Assembly: GCA_017414725.1 (NCBI GenBank)
Contig: JAFQKZ010000055.1
Coordinates: 1 to 6,019 of the forward strand
Direction of reading: 5' to 3'
DNA from: Clostridia bacterium
Lineage (GTDB): Bacteria; Bacillota; Clostridia; Oscillospirales; Acutalibacteraceae
DNA length: 6,019 nucleotides
Both the position numbers and the translations under genes were made by a program. Positions within the stretch are counted from its first letter, which is position 1. Each line of letters starts with the position of its first letter. Shown piece after piece: positions 4,807 through 6,019 of this stretch. The notes under the pieces were generated by a model. It did no database searches, was not told the DNA's origin, and saw only the letters and a program-made list of their open reading frames with translations.

Positions 4807-5157
4807 TTAGTCATCAGAAGAATCTCTCACGAAACTCAAAGAAGGATCTGACTCGACCATAGTCGGAACCGCATAAGAAGCAGGCGGTATAATATTCGAA
4901 TCAAAGCCTCTATTAACCAGATCTACCAAAGCATTAACAGCTAATTCTTCGTCGTCCCCATCAGCTATTACTCTTATGGTAGCGCCACCGGAAACACCTA
5001 GCGATAACACGCCAAGCAAACTCTTTGCATTTACTCTTCTCTCATCTTTTTCTATCCATACTGAAGATCTGAATTCATTTGCTTTCTGTATGAAATAAGT
5101 CGCCACGCGAGCGTACAATCCCACTTCAGTCGTCACCGTAACTTCTTTCACGAACAT
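4807..5157 (-). CDS. HPr-family protein with Tyr in place of the active-site His15
   Basis: HPr proteins carry phosphate from enzyme I to sugar permeases through His15 and, in Firmicutes, are phosphorylated on Ser46 by HPr kinase to control carbon catabolite repression. The HPr fold is evident: KEVTVTTEVGLYARVATYFIQKANEF (residues 4-29), SSVWIEKDERRVNAKSLLGVLSLG (31-54) and a terminal DEELAVNALVDLV helix (69-81). The expected GLHARPA is GLYARVA, so His15 is Tyr and Pro18 is Val. Ser46 is kept exactly, inside NAKSLLGV. The protein therefore cannot act as a normal phosphocarrier but could still be a Ser46 target, as in Crh, which has Gln15. It is 116 residues long; about 30 residues beyond the usual end form a Pro- and Asp-rich tail (to VRDSSDD). 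The gene is monocistronic with its own promoter and terminator. Ribosome binding site AGGAGGAA is at 5164-5171. Confidence 0.88.
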   Translation of the reverse strand: MFVKEVTVTTEVGLYARVATYFIQKANEFRSSVWIEKDERRVNAKSLLGVLSLGVSGGATIRVIADGDDEELAVNALVDLVNRGFDSNIIPPASYAVPTMVESDPSLSFVRDSSDD

Positions 5158-5163
5158 AAAACA

Positions 5164-5171
5164 TTCCTCCT
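5164..5171 (-). promoter_or_regulatory. Ribosome binding site of the HPr-family gene
   Basis: AGGAGGAA ends 6 bases before the ATG at 5157 and fixes the start. A perfect 10-bp palindrome AGACTAGTCT (5175-5184) lies just upstream in the leader. Confidence 0.8.
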
Positions 5172-5182
5172 AGCAGACTAGT

Positions 5183-5236
5183 CTTCACGTCACAATTTTC
5201 CTGCAAGCAATTACTTACACAATTTTGACTTCACGT
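5183..5236 (-). repeat. Two repeated modules in swapped order in the HPr leader
   Basis: CTTCACGT followed by CACAATTTT (5183-5199, + strand) recurs as CACAATTTT then CTTCACGT (5218-5226 and 5229-5236). Both modules keep their orientation but exchange order. They cover the region from the predicted transcription start into the leader. Confidence 0.6.
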
Positions 5237-5242
5237 GCCTTA

Positions 5243-5271
5243 ATTATACTCGCCACTATCATTTTAGTCAA
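5243..5271 (-). promoter_or_regulatory. Promoter of the HPr-family gene
   Basis: On the - strand TTGACT (5266-5271) and a perfect TATAAT (5243-5248) are separated by the optimal 17 bases. The start site would be near 5236, giving a leader of roughly 78 bases. This is the best vegetative promoter in the window. Confidence 0.85.
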
Positions 5272-5427
5272 TTAGAAATCTTAATTTTGTGAATCCTATA
5301 CAAAACATTTTTTGATTTTACAATTTCATTACACATTTTTCTATATTTTTTTCTAAAACTTTAAAAAAATATAACTATAATCATCGAAAAACATCGTGCA
5401 TCTTATATTAATTTTATGTTTATTTTT

Positions 5428-5449
5428 AATTAATTTATAAAAATTAATT
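5428..5449. repeat. AT-only inverted repeat overlapping the -35 box of the tRNA-Trp promoter
   Basis: AATTAATTT (5428-5436) and AAATTAATT (5441-5449) form a perfect 9-bp inverted repeat around ATAA. Its right arm shares two bases with the -35 hexamer. It may be an UP element or an operator, or simply a product of AT-rich sequence. Confidence 0.5.
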
Positions 5450-5477
5450 GACTTTTATTTTGCGTTTTTGATATAAT
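5448..5477 (+). promoter_or_regulatory. Promoter of the tRNA-Trp/tRNA-Thr unit
   Basis: TTGACT (5448-5453) and a perfect extended -10 TGATATAAT (TATAAT at 5472-5477) are 18 bases apart. Transcription would start near 5484, about 35 bases before tRNA-Trp. The very AT-rich upstream DNA could act as an UP element. Confidence 0.8.
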
Positions 5478-5519
5478 CTTCAGTAGTTTATGAGAATTCG
5501 GTCAGGTGTAGTTTAATAG

Positions 5520-5595
5520 AGGGGTATAGCTCAGTTGGTAGAGCAGCGGTCTCCAAAACCGCGTGCCGAGGGTTCGAGTCCTTCTACCCCTGCCA
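5520..5595 (+). tRNA. tRNA-Trp (anticodon CCA)
   Basis: The acceptor AGGGGTA pairs with TACCCCT; discriminator G and an encoded CCA follow. The anticodon arm is GCGGT-CTCCAAA-ACCGC, reading CCA, so it decodes UGG. The D-arm and T-arm (TTCGAGT) are normal. Confidence 0.96.
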
Positions 5596-5613
5596 AGTAA
5601 TATTTGATTTGTT

Positions 5614-5689
<76 letters not shown>

Positions 5690-5712
5690 TTTTTTGTTTT
5701 TATAATATATTG

Positions 5713-5738
5713 GCTCCCCGATAACTATTTCGGAGAGC
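5713..5738 (+). terminator. Possible terminator hairpin after tRNA-Thr
   Basis: GCTCCCCGA pairs with TCGGAGAGC (one C-A mismatch, 8-base loop), but only a weak T-containing tail (GTCTTTGTG) follows. The stronger T-run lies before it, next to the tRNA. It may end tRNA transcription, but evidence is modest. Confidence 0.35.
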
Positions 5739-5806
5739 GTCTTTGTGTTAATTTGTAATCTTACAGCTAGTAAGCGCTGAACATATAAGGAATAAGCGGG
5801 AGGATC

Positions 5807-6019
5807 TTAATTAGCCGCACTTTCATTTAACATTTCAGCGCATAGTTCTTTCCAGATTTCCAAGCCTAAAAATTTGCAGTGTGGTCCCAGCACCGTATTA
5901 ACTTTTTCCACCCACGGCTTATTTAAGGCAAAACCGCGTATATAGGGACAAAAAAGAGAAGAGTGAACAAGAAGTATCAAAAAAGCAAAAGAGGCAAGTA
6001 AATCCCTGTTTTTTCTACT
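5807..6019 (-). CDS. Possible C-terminal end of an unrecognised protein (partial at window edge)
   Basis: A - strand frame is open from the window edge for 70 codons to a TAA at 5807-5809. It reads a hydrophobic stretch (LLASFAFLILLVHSSLFC, about visible residues 7-24) followed by a soluble tail with GFALNKPWVEKVNTVLGPH and FLGLEIWKELCAEML, ending ESAAN. The lack of stops over 70 codons is suggestive but not decisive, and no start is visible because the frame continues beyond the window. The stretch is visibly richer in G and C than the intergenic DNA around it, which agrees with coding sequence or a foreign origin. I do not recognise the protein. It could be the end of a real gene, a gene remnant or a chance frame. 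Confidence 0.35.
   Translation of the reverse strand, partial: SRKNRDLLASFAFLILLVHSSLFCPYIRGFALNKPWVEKVNTVLGPHCKFLGLEIWKELCAEMLNESAAN

Noticed and set aside
5774..5841. Inverted repeat GCGCTGAA (5774-5781) and TTCAGCGC (5834-5841)
   Set aside because: Only 8 bp with 52 bases between the arms, and one arm lies in the possible coding frame; probably chance.

Overview
This window looks like chromosomal DNA of a low-GC Firmicute, most likely a member of the Clostridia. The DNA is AT-rich. A remA-gmk-rpoZ block is present, a gene order known from Bacillus and relatives. All seven tRNA genes encode their own 3' CCA. Strong GGAGG-type ribosome binding sites and TTGACA/TATAAT-type promoters are present. 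I cannot name a genus.

The left part (1-2880, + strand) is accessory in character and the most AT-rich. It starts inside a gene for an extracellular solute-binding protein of an ABC transporter, whose N-terminus and signal peptide lie outside the window. Two unrecognised genes follow in the same direction: a soluble 174-residue protein and, coupled by an ATGA overlap, an 82-residue protein with two membrane segments. The 3' end of the 174-residue gene is then repeated exactly 500 bases downstream at about 96% identity, followed by a badly decayed copy of the start of the 82-residue gene. This reads as a tandem duplication with a degenerating second copy. After an intergenic stretch comes a 43-residue Asn/Ser-rich peptide gene with an excellent ribosome binding site. 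A long hairpin terminator follows, shared with the convergent rpoZ.

The middle part (2886-4640, - strand) is a housekeeping transcription unit. Read 5' to 3' it runs tRNA-Val, tRNA-Asp, tRNA-Phe, a spacer with a probable second promoter, tRNA-Gly, tRNA-Cys, remA, gmk, rpoZ. It links translation supply, nucleotide metabolism, RNA polymerase assembly and a DNA-binding regulator. The remA ribosome binding site sits immediately after the tRNA-Cys 3' end. The tRNA-Phe has C instead of the near-universal U at position 33.

The right part (4720-6019) holds a single HPr-family gene on the - strand with its own promoter and terminator. Its phospho-acceptor His15 is Tyr while the regulatory Ser46 is kept, so it is probably a regulatory HPr rather than a sugar-PTS carrier. 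A divergent promoter on the + strand drives tRNA-Trp and tRNA-Thr. At the right edge an open - strand frame may be the C-terminal end of an unrecognised gene. No CRISPR array, insertion sequence or rRNA gene was seen.
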